Below are positions 16,505 to 27,039 of a stretch of 64,000 bases of DNA, one piece after another. The notes under the pieces are model-generated. The model was given only the letters and a program-made list of their open reading frames with translations, searched no databases and was not told the origin of the DNA. Both the position numbers and the translations under genes were made by a program. This stretch comes from Solobacterium sp. (GTDB lineage Bacteria; Bacillota_I; Bacilli_A; Erysipelotrichales; Erysipelotrichaceae): positions 37,325 through 101,324 of the forward strand of contig JAILLA010000014.1 of the NCBI GenBank assembly GCA_024693325.1, given 5' to 3'. The number at the start of each line of letters is the position of its first letter. The first letter of the stretch is position 1.

Positions 16505-17275
16505 ATGACATATTATCTTGACTCACATGCGCATATTATCTCCGAAGAATTCGAGCAGGATCTGAATGAACTGCTGGAACGTGCCGAACAGGCAGACGTC
16601 AAACGGATCATGATCATGTGCACCAGTGAAACGGAGATCGAAAAAGCATTTTCGCTGGTCGATAGCGATCCTTTCCGTTTTGCCTGCGCATACGGGATCC
16701 ATCCGGAAGACGCCAATGACTGGCAGGGCAGATGGGACAGATTCTGTGAGATCATCAGGGATCCGAGGATCGCCTGTGTCGGTGAGATCGGACTGGACTA
16801 TTACTGGGTCAAAGACAACAAACCGGTGCAGCGTGAACTGTTCATCCGTCAGATCGAAGAAGCCAGGGCTGTGCATAAGCCGATCCTTGTTCATTCAAGG
16901 GATGCGATACAGGATACATACGATATTATGAAGGCACATCTGATCCCCGGTGTGATGCACTGTTATTCCGGCAGTGCAGAGATGGCTGTGGAATTTACAA
17001 AGCTGGGCTATTATCTGGCGTTCGGAGGAGCGATCACATTCAAAAACTCCAGGCACTCCAAGGCAGCTGCAGCAGCTGTGGACCCTAGGTTCCTGCTGAG
17101 TGAAACAGACTGTCCGTATATGTCGCCGGAACCTCTCCGGGGCAGAAGGAATGAGCCTTCCAATATTCCTCATATTGTGAAAGTGATTGCGGAAGTGTGC
17201 GGGAAACCCGTTGAAGAGATGAAAGAGATCATTGCACAGAACTATGACCGTCTTCTTCATGAGGAAGTGCTATGA
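16505..17275 (+). CDS. tatD: TatD-family metal-dependent deoxyribonuclease
   Basis: The 256-residue protein has the TatD metal ligands in order: DSHAH (7-11), GEIGLDYY (Glu), VHSRDA, MHCYSG and SETDCPYMSP. TatD enzymes act as 3'-5' exonucleases on DNA or RNA. It begins 5 bases after mnmE and its stop overlaps the RNase M5 start (ATGA), the standard tatD-rnmV-rsmA order of Firmicutes. Confidence 0.95.
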   Translation: MTYYLDSHAHIISEEFEQDLNELLERAEQADVKRIMIMCTSETEIEKAFSLVDSDPFRFACAYGIHPEDANDWQGRWDRFCEIIRDPRIACVGEIGLDYYWVKDNKPVQRELFIRQIEEARAVHKPILVHSRDAIQDTYDIMKAHLIPGVMHCYSGSAEMAVEFTKLGYYLAFGGAITFKNSRHSKAAAAAVDPRFLLSETDCPYMSPEPLRGRRNEPSNIPHIVKVIAEVCGKPVEEMKEIIAQNYDRLLHEEVL

Positions 17276-17808
17276 GGAAGATCCTGCAGACGATCGTTGT
17301 GGAAGGCAGGCACGACACGGAAAACCTGAAAAAGTATTTTGACTGCTGTACGATCGAAACAGGCGGGACGTCGCTGCCTGAGGCGGTCCTGGATGAGATA
17401 CGCGAAGCTCAGAAACGGACAGGAGTCATCGTATTTACGGATCCCGATGCACCGGGCAATATGATCCGCCATGCGGTCAATCAGGCAGTACCGGGATGCC
17501 GGAACGCTTTTGTGGATAAAAGAGATGCCAGGACAGATAAGAAGGTAGGCGTGGAACACGCAGACGGAGAAGTTCTGGCAGAAGCGCTGGATCATCTTGT
17601 TACATACAGTGACAAGGAGACCGGAAGCCTGACCATGTCCGATCTTGTGGACCTGGGACTGAGCGGGGGAAGCTGCTCACAGGAAAAGAGGGAACTGATC
17701 GGCAGGAAGCTTCATATCGGCTACGGTTCGGCAAAAACGATGCTGAAACGACTGAACCATTTAGGTATTACATACGAAGAGATCAGAAAGGAAATGGATG
17801 ATGAATAA
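17272..17808 (+). CDS. rnmV: Ribonuclease M5
   Basis: Matures 5S rRNA from its precursor. The 178-residue protein has an N-terminal Toprim domain: VVEGRHDTENLKKYF with the catalytic Glu, TDPDAPG with the Asp pair, and a conserved GVEHA segment. It overlaps tatD by 4 bases and rsmA by 11 bases, a strongly coupled arrangement. Confidence 0.95.
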   Translation: MRKILQTIVVEGRHDTENLKKYFDCCTIETGGTSLPEAVLDEIREAQKRTGVIVFTDPDAPGNMIRHAVNQAVPGCRNAFVDKRDARTDKKVGVEHADGEVLAEALDHLVTYSDKETGSLTMSDLVDLGLSGGSCSQEKRELIGRKLHIGYGSAKTMLKRLNHLGITYEEIRKEMDDE

Positions 17809-18649
17809 ACCTGTTGCGGCTCCTTCAAGAACCGGAGAGATCCTGAAAAAATATGATCTGAAAGCGAAAAAGGGCTACGGACAGAATTTTCTCATCGATG
17901 TTTCCATCGTACAGAAAATAGCCGCGTCTTCGCATTGTGAAGGGGCAGTCATTGAGATCGGTCCCGGCATCGGAAGCCTGACGGAACAGCTGGCGCTCCG
18001 TTCCCGGCATGTACGCAGTTATGAAGTGGATGAAAGACTGCTGGCAGTCCTTGATGATACACTGTCTGAATACAATAATGTAGAGATCATCCTGCAGGAT
18101 ATCCTGCAGGCAGACCTTGAACAGTCTGTCAGGGAGCTGAAGGAGACCTACGGGTCTGTCAGCGTGTGCGCAAATCTTCCTTATTACATTACGACACCCG
18201 TATTGTTCAGACTGTTTGAATGTGCCGAACCGGTGGAGTGGATCACTGTCATGGTCCAGAAAGAAGTCGCGGACAGATTTGCGGCAGGTCCGGGAAGTCC
18301 CGATTACGGTGCGTTAAGCGTTGAGAGCGCATATCTGTATGATGTGAAAAAACTGTTCCAGGTACCCAGGACGTGTTTCTCTCCCGCTCCGAATGTGGAC
18401 AGTGCAGTTATCCAGTTCCGCAGAAAGAAGGCGGAGACTGAGGATACCGGTCAGTTCTTCGAGTTGGTCAGGGCATGTTTTGCTCAAAGGAGAAAAACGC
18501 TGTACAACAATCTGAAGGCATATGCGCTGGAAGGTACCGATATCAATGCTGTGCTTGCGGAGGCAGGGATCGATCCCGGCATCAGGGCACAGAATATGAC
18601 GGCGGAACAGTTCCGTGCGCTGTATACAGTCTGGAGGGAAAAGATATGA
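17798..18649 (+). CDS. rsmA: 16S rRNA (adenine1518/1519-N6) dimethyltransferase RsmA (KsgA)
   Basis: Dimethylates two adenines near the 3' end of 16S rRNA late in small-subunit assembly. The 283-residue protein has the GQNFLID entry motif, SAM motif IEIGPGIGSLTEQL and catalytic NLPYYITTPV. AAAGGA precedes the ATG at 17798 (or 17801). It overlaps rnmV and ends in an ATGA overlap with ispE. Confidence 0.96.
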   Translation: MMNKPVAAPSRTGEILKKYDLKAKKGYGQNFLIDVSIVQKIAASSHCEGAVIEIGPGIGSLTEQLALRSRHVRSYEVDERLLAVLDDTLSEYNNVEIILQDILQADLEQSVRELKETYGSVSVCANLPYYITTPVLFRLFECAEPVEWITVMVQKEVADRFAAGPGSPDYGALSVESAYLYDVKKLFQVPRTCFSPAPNVDSAVIQFRRKKAETEDTGQFFELVRACFAQRRKTLYNNLKAYALEGTDINAVLAEAGIDPGIRAQNMTAEQFRALYTVWREKI

Positions 18650-19485
18650 AAGAACGTGCATACGCAAAGATCAATCTGTGCCTGGATGTCGTCGGGGAAC
18701 GGGAAGACGGATATCATGAACTGAAGATGATCATGGCTCCGGTAGACTTTTATGATGTTCTTGAAATGGTTCCCGCGGAAACGACCACGATCTCCCTGAA
18801 CCGTTCCTTTCTGCCGGTCAATGATAAGAACACGGTGATAAAGGCAATCAATGTCATGCGTGAATGTTATGGCTTCAGGGAAGAGTTTGCTTGCAGTCTT
18901 CAGAAACATATACCGACCCAGGCAGGACTAGCCGGCGGTTCCGCAGACGCTGCAGCGGCGATCCGTATTATGAATCAGCTCCTGCATCTGAATATGAGCA
19001 GGGAAGAGATGATCAATGTCGGCAAAAAGGTAGGTGCGGATGTACCGTTCTGTATTTTCAATCAATGCGCTTTTGTTTCAGGGATCGGTGATGTGCTGGA
19101 ACCGTTTGCGTGCAATACAGATTTTGACATTCTTCTGGTGAAACCGAAGCGGGGTGTATCGACCAAAACAGCATTCACGGAGATGGATAAGGAAAACACC
19201 GTGCACCCGGACTGCACGGCAATGCGGGAAGCGCTGATGAATAACGATTATGACGGTGTGGTCAGGAACCTGGGCAATTCCCTGGAGGAAGTCAGCCTCA
19301 GACTGGTCCGTGAGATCAGAGATATTAAAGACGATCTGACAGCACTCGGTTTTGACGGCGTTCTGATGTCCGGAAGCGGGTCTACCGTATTCGGGATCAC
19401 CAGAAGTCCCCGTCTGCTGAGGAAAACATCCGATCTGATGAGATATAAAGGATACTTTGTAAGAATGACAAAAATCCTGCAATGA
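18646..19485 (+). CDS. ispE: 4-diphosphocytidyl-2-C-methyl-D-erythritol kinase
   Basis: ATP-dependent step of the non-mevalonate (MEP) isoprenoid pathway. The 279-residue protein starts MKERAYAKINLCLDVVG, the GHMP-kinase front of IspE, and has the phosphate-binding loop PTQAGLAGGSADAAAA and the late MSGSGSTVFG motif. The ATG at 18646 overlaps the rsmA stop (ATGA) with GGAGG 9 bases upstream; a longer in-frame version would overlap rsmA extensively. It shows the cell makes isoprenoids by the MEP route. Confidence 0.95.
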   Translation: MKERAYAKINLCLDVVGEREDGYHELKMIMAPVDFYDVLEMVPAETTTISLNRSFLPVNDKNTVIKAINVMRECYGFREEFACSLQKHIPTQAGLAGGSADAAAAIRIMNQLLHLNMSREEMINVGKKVGADVPFCIFNQCAFVSGIGDVLEPFACNTDFDILLVKPKRGVSTKTAFTEMDKENTVHPDCTAMREALMNNDYDGVVRNLGNSLEEVSLRLVREIRDIKDDLTALGFDGVLMSGSGSTVFGITRSPRLLRKTSDLMRYKGYFVRMTKILQ

Positions 19486-19529
19486 AAGCGATTTCGCAAG
19501 AAATAACTGTTTTTTGTGGAAACAAACGA

Positions 19530-19558
19530 TTGAAAAAATAGTATATTCATATTATATA
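19530..19558 (+). promoter_or_regulatory. Promoter of the glmU-like gene
   Basis: -35 TTGAAA (19530-19535), 17-base spacer, -10 TATATA (19553-19558). Predicted start near 19565, at the GGGAGG, about 15 bases before the ATG. Confidence 0.55.
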
Positions 19559-19579
19559 TGGGCAGGGAGGCGCGAAAAC

Positions 19580-20530
19580 ATGAAGAATGCAATTGTGATG
19601 GCGGCCGGAAAAGGTACGCGGATGCACTCTGATCAGCCTAAAGTCCTTCATCGTATCTTGGATGAGCCGATGGCGGGACTGATCGTCAACAATCTGAAAA
19701 AAGCCGGTGCAGAACGTATCGTTTCGATCGTCGGATACGGGCATGAACTTGTCGAGGCGGCTCTGGCAGGAACCTGTGAATTTGCGGTGCAGGAACCGCA
19801 GCTCGGAACAGGTCACGCTGTCATGCAGGCGCGTCAGCTGGAAACAGAAAAAGGACTGACTGTTGTTGTCAACGGAGACGGTCCGTGTGTCAGACCGGAA
19901 ACGTATGCCAGACTTTATGAAGCGCTTGAGCATGCGGAGATGGCGATCATGACTGCTGTGCCGGAATATGACAACCGTTTTGGCAGAGTCATCCGCGGAA
20001 CAGACGGAAGTGTAGAAAAGATCGTTGAGTACAAAGACTGCACGGAAGAAGAACGTGCTGTGAAAGAAACCAACATGGGATTCTATGCGTTCCGCAATGA
20101 ACTGCTGTTTGAAGGTCTGAAAGAACTGACAAACAACAATGCCCAGCATGAATACTACATTACAGACCTGGTGGAGATCTTCATCCGCCATGGATACAAA
20201 GTTGCGGCAGTACAGGTAGAAGACTGCATGGAAGTACAGGGAGTCAATGACAACATTGAACTGGCCCGTGCATCTGCTTATCTGCAGCAGAGGATCAATA
20301 CAGGCCTGATGGCATCGGGTGTCACGATGGTCGATCCGGATACAGCATATATCGGACCGTATGTGACGATTGGTCATGATGTGATCATTCATCCGAATGT
20401 CTATTTATATGGCGAAACAAAAATACAGGACGGTGCAGTCATTCTCCCGGGAAGCTACCTGAGAGATGCTGTAGTCGGACAAGGGGAAACAATCGGCCCG
20501 AACGTTTACAGCGTTCCGGCAGAAGACTAA
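19580..20530 (+). CDS. GlmU-like UDP-GlcNAc pyrophosphorylase, lacking the acetyltransferase active region
   Basis: The 316-residue protein has the GlmU uridylyltransferase domain: MAAGKGTRM (Met-Lys loop), PKVLHRILDEPM, QPQLGTGHAV, NGDGP (metal Asp), EYKDCTEEE and NMGFYAF. After residue about 230 it keeps only the first few turns of the left-handed beta-helix (AYIGPYVTIGHDVIIHP) and stops. Full GlmU is about 456 residues, and the missing part holds the acetyl-CoA site, so this version should join GlcNAc-1-P to UTP but not acetylate glucosamine-1-P. No remnant of the lost domain is seen in the 57 bases before prs, so this is not a recent frameshift. Confidence 0.9.
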   Translation: MKNAIVMAAGKGTRMHSDQPKVLHRILDEPMAGLIVNNLKKAGAERIVSIVGYGHELVEAALAGTCEFAVQEPQLGTGHAVMQARQLETEKGLTVVVNGDGPCVRPETYARLYEALEHAEMAIMTAVPEYDNRFGRVIRGTDGSVEKIVEYKDCTEEERAVKETNMGFYAFRNELLFEGLKELTNNNAQHEYYITDLVEIFIRHGYKVAAVQVEDCMEVQGVNDNIELARASAYLQQRINTGLMASGVTMVDPDTAYIGPYVTIGHDVIIHPNVYLYGETKIQDGAVILPGSYLRDAVVGQGETIGPNVYSVPAED

Positions 20531-20587
20531 AAGGATAGAGCAGGCCTTTGGTCTGCTGACGCTGAAAAAGGGGAAAGGAAAGCTCTC

Positions 20588-21562
20588 ATGTTAAAAGAAA
20601 CTGTTGTTTTTGCATTAACGTCCAGCACTGATCTGGCAAGATCCGTAGCGGAAAAACTCGGATTACCTCTGGGGAAGATCAAAGTAGAACATTTTGCGGA
20701 TGGCGAAATCCTCGTTACACCGCAGGAAACTGTTCGCGGAAGATCAGTATTTATCATCCAGTCCACATGCACACCCGTAACAGAACACCTGATGGAAGTT
20801 CTTGTATGCATTGATGCATTAAAGAGGGCAAGTGCGAAAGAGATCAACGTTGTTATTCCTTATTATGGATATGCCCGTCAGGACCGTAAGGCATCTGCGC
20901 ATCAGCCGATCACCGCAAAGCTTGTTGCAGATCTGCTGACAGTAGCAGGAGCTGACAGGATCGTTGTCTGTGACCTCCACGCTACACAGATCCAGGGCTT
21001 CTTCGATGTTCCGATCGATGACCTGGCAGTAGGACCGATGCTTGGACATTATTATGCGGAAAAGGGTTTCAGCAGTGACGAAGTCGTTGTTGTATCTCCT
21101 GACCACGGCGGAGTTGTCCGTGCAAGAAGAATTGCCGAACTGCTTGACTGCCCGATCGCGATCGTTGACAAACGCCGTCCGAAGCCGAACGAAGTAGAAG
21201 CACAGAATGTCATCGGTGATGTTGACGGAAAGATCTGCATCATCGTAGATGACATTGCCGATACATGCGGAACACTTTGTGCTGCTGCCAAGATCCTGAA
21301 GGACCATGGCGCAAAAGAAGTCAACGTTGCTGTTACACACGGTATCTTCTCCAGGGATGCTGTTGAAAAGATCGAAGCATCCGAGATCAAGGAAGTTGTT
21401 ATCTCCGATACGATCCAGCTGTCCGAAGAGAAGAAGGCAAAGTCCACAAAGATCGTACAGCTGTCCATCGCGGATATGCTGGCAGAAACGATCGATGCGA
21501 TCATGAACCACACATCTGTCTCCCGTGTATACGACAGATATCTGGGAAAAGTTACTCAGTAA
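20588..21562 (+). CDS. prs: Ribose-phosphate pyrophosphokinase
   Basis: Makes PRPP from ribose 5-phosphate and ATP for nucleotide, His and Trp synthesis. The 324-residue protein has the flexible loop and ATP site (YYGYARQDRK), metal-binding DLHATQIQGFF and PRPP loop VDDIADTCGT. It sits 57 bases after the glmU-like gene, the usual glmU-prs pairing, with GGGGAAAGG before the ATG. A terminator follows. Confidence 0.96.
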   Translation: MLKETVVFALTSSTDLARSVAEKLGLPLGKIKVEHFADGEILVTPQETVRGRSVFIIQSTCTPVTEHLMEVLVCIDALKRASAKEINVVIPYYGYARQDRKASAHQPITAKLVADLLTVAGADRIVVCDLHATQIQGFFDVPIDDLAVGPMLGHYYAEKGFSSDEVVVVSPDHGGVVRARRIAELLDCPIAIVDKRRPKPNEVEAQNVIGDVDGKICIIVDDIADTCGTLCAAAKILKDHGAKEVNVAVTHGIFSRDAVEKIEASEIKEVVISDTIQLSEEKKAKSTKIVQLSIADMLAETIDAIMNHTSVSRVYDRYLGKVTQ

Positions 21563-21576
21563 TCATAAACGATCAG

Positions 21577-21605
21577 GCTGCGGCTTCAATGGCTGCAGCT
21601 TTTTT
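21577..21605 (+). terminator. Terminator of prs
   Basis: Stem GCTGCGGC (21577-21584) / GCTGCAGC (21592-21599) with one G-U pair and 7-base loop, then six T. Confidence 0.85.
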
Positions 21606-21622
21606 AGTGCCTGTGAACATCA

Positions 21623-21650
21623 AAAAAGCGCAGCCTTTTCAGGTCTGCGC
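21623..21650 (-). terminator. Terminator of the P-loop ATPase gene
   Basis: On the minus strand: GCGCAG - 11-base loop - CTGCGC followed by a run of six T (the A-run at 21622-21627 on the plus strand). Confidence 0.8.
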
Positions 21651-21672
21651 AGAATGCTCATTTTGGTTTTTA

Positions 21673-22353
21673 TCAGCAGACTTTAATGAAATCTACTGAA
21701 CCGTCCTGTCTGCTGACGATGGCGGAACCGAATTCCATTGCATCATAGTACTGCAGGAGTTCATATTTGCCTCTCTCTGAAGCAGAGAGTTCACAGAACT
21801 TAACAGCCAGATCTTTATCCTGCATCATGCAGATGCTGTATTCGCACATATAAAGCAGGTCGGGAACTGTGTTGATCAGTTTTTCCGTATCATTTGTTGA
21901 AACGATGACGGATACGCCGGCTTTCCAGCCTTCTTCGATGGATCTGTAGAGTTCCTGCTTGTATTCTTCCTCGGCATATGTCGGGAAAGCTTCATCAAGA
22001 ATGATCAGGTCATTTTCAGTAGTCTTCTTGTTGAAGTTTCTGATTGCATCATCCAGAACAACTGTCGGATCATCATGGTAAAGATAACTAACATCAACGA
22101 TCGTCAGATGTGAATCGATATCGAATTCCAGTTCACCTTCCTGAACTCTGAGGTCTTTTCCGCCCAGGCCCTGGTAATGATCAGGCTTGTTTGTGAAAAG
22201 GATAATACGGCCATCTGTTTTACGCTCAATGATCTTGTAGAGCAGGAAAGTTTTGCCGGCAGCTTTAGCACCGGTCATGACAGCTACTGTAGGCAGTGTC
22301 AAAAATACATCCTGGTTCGTAATTGTGTTTTTACCAATAAGAATGTCACTCAT
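21673..22353 (-). CDS. Orphan P-loop ATPase, family not recognised
   Basis: The 226-residue protein has Walker A TGAKAAGKT (27-35), Walker B LIILDEAF, and a sensor-like STNDT segment, with little beyond the ATPase core. The layout (single small RecA-like domain, NKPDHYQG after the second strand) resembles the C-terminal ATPase domain of VirB4/HerA-type proteins, but no membrane, helicase or mobilisation partner lies nearby. GGGAG precedes the ATG and TATAAT lies at 22391-22386 on the minus strand. It has its own terminator, so it is monocistronic. Function unknown. Confidence 0.8.
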   Translation of the reverse strand: MSDILIGKNTITNQDVFLTLPTVAVMTGAKAAGKTFLLYKIIERKTDGRIILFTNKPDHYQGLGGKDLRVQEGELEFDIDSHLTIVDVSYLYHDDPTVVLDDAIRNFNKKTTENDLIILDEAFPTYAEEEYKQELYRSIEEGWKAGVSVIVSTNDTEKLINTVPDLLYMCEYSICMMQDKDLAVKFCELSASERGKYELLQYYDAMEFGSAIVSRQDGSVDFIKVC

Positions 22354-22456
22354 AATAACTCCCTCTTTTTTTTATTAACATGACTATTATAACGCATATT
22401 TGTTCAGGAAATGACAAGTGGGCTGATGAAAATAAAAGAATATCTCCGCAACAGAC

Positions 22457-22465
22457 TGATATAAT
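22457..22465 (+). promoter_or_regulatory. Extended -10 promoter of the YdjC cluster
   Basis: Perfect extended -10 TGATATAAT; start near 22472, about 67 bases before the first YdjC gene. Confidence 0.55.
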
Positions 22466-22538
22466 GAGAACTCAATTTGTGATAAATAAAGCCAGCAGCC
22501 GCATTTTATAATATGTTCGTAATCAAATGAGGTGCTGT

Positions 22539-23351
22539 ATGAAACTTTTAACGCAGGGAGATGATTTTGGCTTTACAAGAGGAGTAACACTGGGGATCGT
22601 TGATTCGATCGACCGCGGTGTTCTGCGCAATACCGGATTGTTTGCCAACATGCCGAGCGCACCGTTTGCGGTGAGTTTTATGAAAGACCGTCCGTTTGCG
22701 TGCTTTGGCATTGACTTTAATATCGTGGCAGGACCAAGCTGCGCCGATCCTGCTAAGATCCCGCATCTGATCGATGAAAACGGTCTGTTTATCAAAAGCG
22801 GCGCAAGGATCAGAAATGAACTGTTCCGGACACCGGAAGGCAGAGCAGAGATGTTCCCTCTGGAAGAAGTGTATACGGAACTGCGCGCGCAGTACGACCG
22901 GTTTGTTGAACTGACCGGAAGAAAACCCGGTTATCTGCATCCGCACTCCATCCATCCGGAGACTTATCTGGAAAGCATCCGGAGGATCGCGGAAGATGAA
23001 CATGTACCTTATTCCCACGACATCAGGGAGGCGATGGGTTTCCGTGAGATACGGGACTGCCCGATCGCCGTTCAAAAGACGACCAAGGCTTCAGGCAAAA
23101 AAGTATTCGATCCTGCCGAACAGATCAGCAAAAATACGACAGAACTGATCATGCATTGCGCAGACTGGCTGGCAGAAGGCGAGTATGCGGTGATCGGCGG
23201 GCATCCGGGATATGTGGACGGGGAGCTGATGAAATGGACGACATTATCTCTGGAACGTATGAGGGATGCCGAAGCCATGATGTCGGAAGAGATCAGAAAC
23301 TGGATCAATGAGAATAATATTGAACTGATCACATACTACGATCTGGTATAA
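22539..23351 (+). CDS. YdjC/ChbG-family carbohydrate deacetylase, copy 1
   Basis: The 270-residue protein begins MKLLTQGDDFGFTRG, where the paired Asp binds metal in YdjC/ChbG enzymes, and carries the histidine motif YLHPHSIHPE. Family members remove N-acetyl groups from chito-oligosaccharides or related sugars. The ATG at 22539 is chosen because GAGG lies 6 bases before it; the in-frame ATG at 22527 overlaps that site. Only 17 bases separate it from the ceramidase-like gene. Its homologue at 24579 is divergent in sequence, so the two probably act on different substrates or positions. Confidence 0.88.
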   Translation: MKLLTQGDDFGFTRGVTLGIVDSIDRGVLRNTGLFANMPSAPFAVSFMKDRPFACFGIDFNIVAGPSCADPAKIPHLIDENGLFIKSGARIRNELFRTPEGRAEMFPLEEVYTELRAQYDRFVELTGRKPGYLHPHSIHPETYLESIRRIAEDEHVPYSHDIREAMGFREIRDCPIAVQKTTKASGKKVFDPAEQISKNTTELIMHCADWLAEGEYAVIGGHPGYVDGELMKWTTLSLERMRDAEAMMSEEIRNWINENNIELITYYDLV

Positions 23352-23368
23352 AAAAGAGGAAAACTATC

Positions 23369-24577
23369 ATGATGAAAATGGGATTTAAATCCGTAGTGAT
23401 CAATCCGGAATTTCCGGTCAACCGTATGCTGAATCACCATGGGGAGAAACATCAGGCGTGCTGGGATGACCTGCATCTCAGGATGATCGTTCTGGAAGCA
23501 GAAGACCATAAGCCCTGGTACCATGTGTCGATCGATTCCGTGGAGATCTGGCTGGAAGTCAGAAACTGGATCAAGCAGGCGATCGAAGAAACGATCGGCA
23601 GGGAGATCGATATCGTCGTTTCTGCTACACACAGCCATAACTGCCCGTGTATGACAACAGACTATGCGTGGGTCCGTTTTGTGATCGAAAAGATCAGGGA
23701 AAATGTCGGAACGATCGAAATGACGGAGTACAAAGAGGTAACGTACAGTTATCAGTACCGTTATTTCAACAAGATCGGAGACAGCAGAGAGGCAGACATG
23801 AAGCATAAGGCGGTTCATCTGTATGCTGAGACACTGTCTCTGTATGGGGATGGGGAACGAAGGATCACGTTCCTGATCCACAACTGCCATCCGACGATCC
23901 TGGCATTATGGGAATCAGATTTCACGAGTGAGTATCCGGGATACTGCATCAAAAAGCTGAGCGAAGCACATCCCGGTGAGTTCTTTACATTCCTGCTCGG
24001 ACCCGCCGGAGATATATCACCGCATTTTGTCCGAAAGAACAAGGAATACGAAGAGATCATCCGTCTGGGAGACATTCTGACAGCAGAGTTTGAACGTCAG
24101 CTGTCACACCAGGAAAACAGGGAACCCGTCAATGCATTCCGTTACAGGGAACAGATGATCAAAGTGGAAAAAGGTGATCCGGTTTCCATGGGAACGGCAT
24201 ATCTGCCGCCGGCTGAACGTCTGACAGAGCAGGAAAAGAAAACGCTGGAACAGCGCTATCTCAATCCGCGCCGTTTCGGTGAAAGACAGCTGGAACCGAT
24301 GGAGATCACGGATGAGTCAATGTTCTCACAGCTGATCCTGAATGAAAACTATTCGATCATCTTTGAACCGCATGAACTGTACAGTGAATTCTACGGAGCG
24401 GTGAACAAACAGACAACTACACTCGCAACGATCTCAAACGGATTTGATCATTATGTAACAGGCCTGTATCTGAATCATATTACGATGCATACATTCTCGG
24501 AATTCGGCCCCCGGATGAAACGTGATATGTGGGAACTGCTTGGAAAATGGAGCCTGCAGGAAGAAGCAGAATTCTGA
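23369..24577 (+). CDS. Neutral/alkaline ceramidase-like metal hydrolase
   Basis: The 402-residue protein has features of the neutral ceramidase N-domain family: SIDSVEIW, then the metal-binding ATHSHNCP, HNCHPTIL and the catalytic-region phrase LGPAGDISPHF. Family enzymes are zinc amidases that cleave the N-acyl bond of ceramide; many bacterial relatives occur in sugar-use clusters and are uncharacterised. There is no signal peptide, so it should be cytoplasmic, unlike secreted ceramidases. It lies between two YdjC-type deacetylases, sharing the theme of amide-bond hydrolysis. Confidence 0.75.
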   Translation: MMKMGFKSVVINPEFPVNRMLNHHGEKHQACWDDLHLRMIVLEAEDHKPWYHVSIDSVEIWLEVRNWIKQAIEETIGREIDIVVSATHSHNCPCMTTDYAWVRFVIEKIRENVGTIEMTEYKEVTYSYQYRYFNKIGDSREADMKHKAVHLYAETLSLYGDGERRITFLIHNCHPTILALWESDFTSEYPGYCIKKLSEAHPGEFFTFLLGPAGDISPHFVRKNKEYEEIIRLGDILTAEFERQLSHQENREPVNAFRYREQMIKVEKGDPVSMGTAYLPPAERLTEQEKKTLEQRYLNPRRFGERQLEPMEITDESMFSQLILNENYSIIFEPHELYSEFYGAVNKQTTTLATISNGFDHYVTGLYLNHITMHTFSEFGPRMKRDMWELLGKWSLQEEAEF

Positions 24578-24578
24578 T

Positions 24579-25442
24579 ATGAGAAAAAGACTTGTTTACA
24601 GGGCGGATGATATCGGATATACGGAAGCTTTTGACCTGGGTGTTTACCGTGCATTTGAGGAAGGGATCGCAACTTCGGCAGATGTCATGCTTGATTCACC
24701 GCATACAGTACAGGCTTTGTTATGGCTGAAAGACCGGCCATGGATATCCGTAGGCTGGCACAGACACCTTTGGGAAAGTCCGGTACTTCCGAAAGAAGAA
24801 GTTCCTTCCATGGTGGATGAAGAAGGCAGATTCAAATGGCGCCACCGTCACAGAGAGCTGATGAATGAAGTCAGATATGAAGAAGCATACAGGGAATTCA
24901 TGGCGGAAGCAGAACTATGCCGGAGCATAATCGGCCATTACCCGGACAGCTGCACGACAAAGATGCAGGATGATGTCAACGATCTGGAACGTGCTTTCCG
25001 TGATGTTGTGCATAAACTGAAGATCCCGACGAACTTCTGGTATGATTCTCCGGAAAACCCGGGTGATCCGGCATATGAATACCTGCATTTCAGACAGTGG
25101 GACGGGGAAAACTTTGTCGGCTGGCAGGGTGAGCAGTTCAAACTCAAAAACTTTGACAGCTACGATCCCTACACAAAGAGCAGCGCTGTAGTCTGGGAGA
25201 ATGATGAACAGATCTGGAGGATCGGCGGACATCCCGGATACTGCGATATGCATATCATGCAGGAGAGCAGCTGCAACCTTCACCGCTGCAAGGACCTTGA
25301 GGCGTGTATCAGATTAAGGGACTGGGTCATTGAGAATCATATCGAACTGATCAATCAGCGTGATGTACTGTATGGAACAAATGAATTCCAGGATCACCTG
25401 CGGGATATCAATTCACCACTCTGGACCGGCAATATGCGCTAA
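24579..25442 (+). CDS. YdjC/ChbG-family carbohydrate deacetylase, copy 2
   Basis: The 287-residue protein starts MRKRLVYRADDIGYTEAFD with the paired metal-binding Asp of the YdjC family. Its ATG lies one base after the ceramidase-like stop (TGATATG), a coupled arrangement also used at 12497. Compared with copy 1 it has an inserted region rich in Trp/Tyr (FWYDSPENPGDPAYEYLHF), suggesting a different substrate pocket. The C-terminal region GGHPGYCDMHI parallels GGHPGYVDGEL of copy 1, confirming homology. Confidence 0.85.
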   Translation: MRKRLVYRADDIGYTEAFDLGVYRAFEEGIATSADVMLDSPHTVQALLWLKDRPWISVGWHRHLWESPVLPKEEVPSMVDEEGRFKWRHRHRELMNEVRYEEAYREFMAEAELCRSIIGHYPDSCTTKMQDDVNDLERAFRDVVHKLKIPTNFWYDSPENPGDPAYEYLHFRQWDGENFVGWQGEQFKLKNFDSYDPYTKSSAVVWENDEQIWRIGGHPGYCDMHIMQESSCNLHRCKDLEACIRLRDWVIENHIELINQRDVLYGTNEFQDHLRDINSPLWTGNMR

Positions 25443-25452
25443 GCACGATCAG

Positions 25453-25486
25453 AGATCTTACCCTTGCGGAGGCTCTCTTTTTTTTA
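25453..25486 (+). terminator. Probable terminator of the YdjC cluster
   Basis: Weak AGAG...CTCT stem followed by eight or more T. The stem is imperfect, so confidence is limited. Confidence 0.45.
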
Positions 25487-25525
25487 TGACACATCATGAC
25501 TGTATATAAGAAACATGGAAAAGCA

Positions 25526-25534
25526 TGATAAAAT
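25526..25534 (+). promoter_or_regulatory. Extended -10 promoter of the GH1 gene
   Basis: TGATAAAAT; start near 25541, about 29 bases before the ATG, which has GGAGG upstream. Confidence 0.5.
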
Positions 25535-25542
25535 GCAGATAA

Positions 25543-27000
<1,458 letters not shown>

Positions 27001-27039
27001 CCGGGATACTGGTCATTGCCTGGATCCAACAGAATGATG

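Noticed and set aside
19485..19498. Second cre-like site after ispE (TGAAAGCGATTTCG)
   Set aside because: One mismatch from consensus, but it lies just after a housekeeping operon and far from a catabolic promoter; probably chance.
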